Of a stretch of DNA of 16,439 nt, positions 15,160 to 16,439 are shown one piece after another. Position 1 is the first letter of the stretch; each line of letters opens with the position of its first letter. The stretch lies in assembly GCA_025925615.1 (NCBI GenBank), contig JAICLN010000041.1, forward strand, positions 1-16,439, given 5' to 3'. The notes beneath the pieces were generated by a model. That model did no database searches. It was not told the origin of the DNA and saw nothing but the letters and a program-made list of their open reading frames with translations. The position numbers and the translations under genes are program-made. The stretch comes from Actinomycetospora sp. (GTDB taxonomy: Bacteria; Actinomycetota; Actinomycetes; Mycobacteriales; Pseudonocardiaceae).

Positions 15160-15426
15160 CGAGAGTGGGGTCCTCACGGAGGTCGAGCTGGCGGGCGGCG
15201 GCGGGCAGCTGGTCGGCCGTGTCCTCGCGCCACTGCCCGTGGTCGGCGCGGATCAGCCACCCCGTCGACCTCGTCGAGTGGACAGGCCCGCCGGTGGTCA
15301 CGACCACGGCGAGCGCTCGACCCGAACATCTGAGCAGGAGTGCTCGACGGCTCCGCGTTCCCGACAAGGCACGCTCGACACGGCTGCGCCACGAGTGTCC
15401 CGAACCTGGTTGTCGGGGGGTAGCGC
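15160..15426. other. Gene-poor stretch upstream of the DUF222 gene
   Basis: No gene is supported here. Short open readings exist on both strands without starts, ribosome-binding sites or recognised motifs. The most protein-like one is on the minus strand between about 15330 and 15152 (GWLIRADHGQWREDTADQLP and onward), which could be a decayed gene fragment but matches nothing I recognise. Confidence 0.4.
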
Positions 15427-15432
15427 TACAGT
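15427..15432 (+). promoter_or_regulatory. -10 element for the leaderless DUF222 gene
   Basis: TACAGT fits TANNNT and lies exactly 7 nt before ATG 15440, so transcription should start at or next to the A of the start codon. No Shine-Dalgarno is present. The LexA box overlaps this predicted start site. Confidence 0.55.
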
Positions 15433-15433
15433 G

Positions 15434-15449
15434 TCGAACATGAGTTCGA
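15434..15449. promoter_or_regulatory. LexA (SOS) box overlapping the start codon of the DUF222 gene
   Basis: The sequence is TCGAAC-ATGA-GTTCGA: two perfect 6-base inverted arms with a 4-base spacer. This equals the mycobacterial SOS box consensus TCGAAC-N4-GTTCGA. The start codon ATG lies in the spacer. LexA bound here would cover the predicted transcription start, giving repression relieved by DNA damage. Several 13E12-family genes of Mycobacterium tuberculosis are known LexA/DNA-damage-regulated genes, which fits. Confidence 0.85.
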
Positions 15450-16439
15450 ACGAGACGGTCGACGGGGGGGACGCAGTCAGCGCCGAGCTGGCTGTACTCC
15501 TCGCGCGCCTCGGTGAGCTCGCCACCGCCCCCGTCGACGATTCGGCGATCAGCGGGCCGGCGCGAATCGATCGGATCGCGCTCTACGAACAGCTCCGCGC
15601 CGCGCTCGTCGCCGCCCAGCACACCGAGATGGTCACCTTCGCCCGCACCCAGGTCGACGAGCAGTCCGCGCTGATCGAGGCCGGGCGCCTCGACCCGAGG
15701 GAACTCGGCCGTGGGATCGCCGAGCAGATCGCTCTGGCCGCCCACGTCTCACCACCACCGGCTCACGCCGGCTCGGGATCGCCCGGGCGCTGGCCACCGA
15801 TCTGCCCGAGACCCGCAGGTTGCTGGTCGCGGGGCGGATCAGCGAGCGCCTGGCCGAGACGATCGTGTCCCAGACCAGCCACCTCGACCTGGAGACCCGT
15901 CGGCTGGTGGACAAGCAGCTCGCCGAGGCCGGCCTCGAGGACCTGGGGTTCGCCCGGGCCGAGGCCACCGTGAAGAAGAAGACCTACGAGGCCGACAAGG
16001 CCGGCTCCCTCGCCCGCGGCCGCACCGCCCGCAAGGACGGTCGGGTCACGCTGCGCCCGGCGCCGGACACCATGAGTGTGTTGTCAGGGACGCTGCCGGT
16101 GGAGCAGGGCGTGGCGTGCCTGGCTGCGCTGCGCAAGCACGCCGACGGGTTGATCGCCACCGGCGCCACCGAGGGCCGGACCCGCGATCAGGTCATGGCC
16201 GACACCTTGGTCGAGCGGGTCACCGGACAGAACCGGGCGCAGGACGTCAACGTCGAGGTCGGGATCGTCATCCCGGTCGACCTGCTCCTGGACCCGGACA
16301 GCCCCGCCACCGGGGACCTGGTGGGTCACGGCCCGCTGCCCGGCCCGATCGTGCGGAATCTGCTTGCCGGCACGCGCGGGAGGCGGTGGTGGAGGCGGCT
16401 GTTCTACCACCCGAAGCACGGGTCGCTGGTCGTGGGTGA
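15440..16439 (+). pseudogene. DUF222/13E12-family protein, frameshifted and cut by the right edge
   Basis: Members have an N-terminal DUF222 region and usually a C-terminal HNH nuclease domain. Codons from ATG 15440 encode a normal N-terminus (AELAVLLARLGELA, LYEQLRAALVAAQHTEMVTF, GIAEQIALAAHVS) up to residue 104. At 15752-15759 the frame breaks: the family sequence continues one frame over, from 15754 (TTGSRRLGIARALATDLPET, VAGRISERLAETIVSQTSHL, TLPVEQGVACLAALRKHADG, RRWWRRLFYHPKHGSLVVG). That frame stays open to the window end, about 228 codons, where the HNH part would follow. One base is missing in a CCACCACC run. The unshifted frame reads Pro/Arg/Trp-rich nonsense and stops near 15973. 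It could be a real pseudogene, a sequencing error, or a slippage site. Confidence 0.82.

Noticed and set aside
15410..15432. TTGTCG at 15410 as the -35 of the DUF222 promoter
   Set aside because: The spacer to TACAGT is only 11 nt, too short for a normal sigma-70 promoter.
15711..16439. Plus-strand open reading of 242 codons ending at the last base
   Set aside because: It is Gly/Arg/Pro-rich and out of frame with the DUF222 homology, which is continuous in the neighbouring frame from 15754 and remains open at the edge.

Overview
The window (16.4 kb, very high GC, near-continuous overlapping coding in G/C-ending codons) looks like the chromosome of a high-GC actinomycete, most likely Pseudonocardia or a near relative. 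The inference rests on an actinobacterial mycofactocin locus, a 13E12/DUF222 gene with a mycobacterial-type LexA box, leaderless promoter geometry and GTG starts with 4-nt overlaps. No rRNA, tRNA, CRISPR array or complete insertion sequence was seen. Apart from the remnant reading at 15152-15330 and the frameshifted last gene, all genes are on the + strand.

Region 1 (1-6090) is the distal part of a mycofactocin (MFT) locus. It holds the 3' two thirds of a FadH/OYE-family oxidoreductase (type 1), a complete second one (type 2), the creatininase-family peptidase MftE, a phosphoribosyltransferase-domain protein, a strong hairpin, and the glycosyltransferase MftF behind its own probable promoter. 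MftE trims the modified MftA peptide and MftF glycosylates the redox cofactor. mftA-D would be expected just left of the window.

Region 2 (6091-11269) has a 330-bp intergenic region with dyads, followed by a three-subunit molybdenum hydroxylase of the CO-dehydrogenase/xanthine-dehydrogenase family in the order small-large-medium. The large subunit has the AYRGAGR (form II) active-site motif. A CoxG-like SRPBCC protein follows, with a long Ala/Ser/Pro linker and a C-terminal membrane helix, which suggests delivery of electrons to membrane quinone. The substrate is unknown.

Region 3 (11270-15159) opens with two tandem copies of a hairpin element. A tightly overlapping four-gene unit follows: family III CoA-transferase, P1/DmpA-type self-processing peptidase, endonuclease/exonuclease/phosphatase-family protein and AraC-type regulator. 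It is closed by a terminator-like hairpin.

Region 4 (15160-16439) is a gene-poor stretch and then a DUF222/13E12-family gene whose start codon sits inside a perfect LexA (SOS) box. The gene carries a one-base frameshift and runs off the right edge.

A speculative functional reading is that MFT-dependent alcohol oxidation yields an aldehyde, the Mo hydroxylase oxidises it to an acid with electrons passing through CoxG to menaquinone, and the CoA-transferase activates the acid. The adjacency is seen; the pathway is inference.
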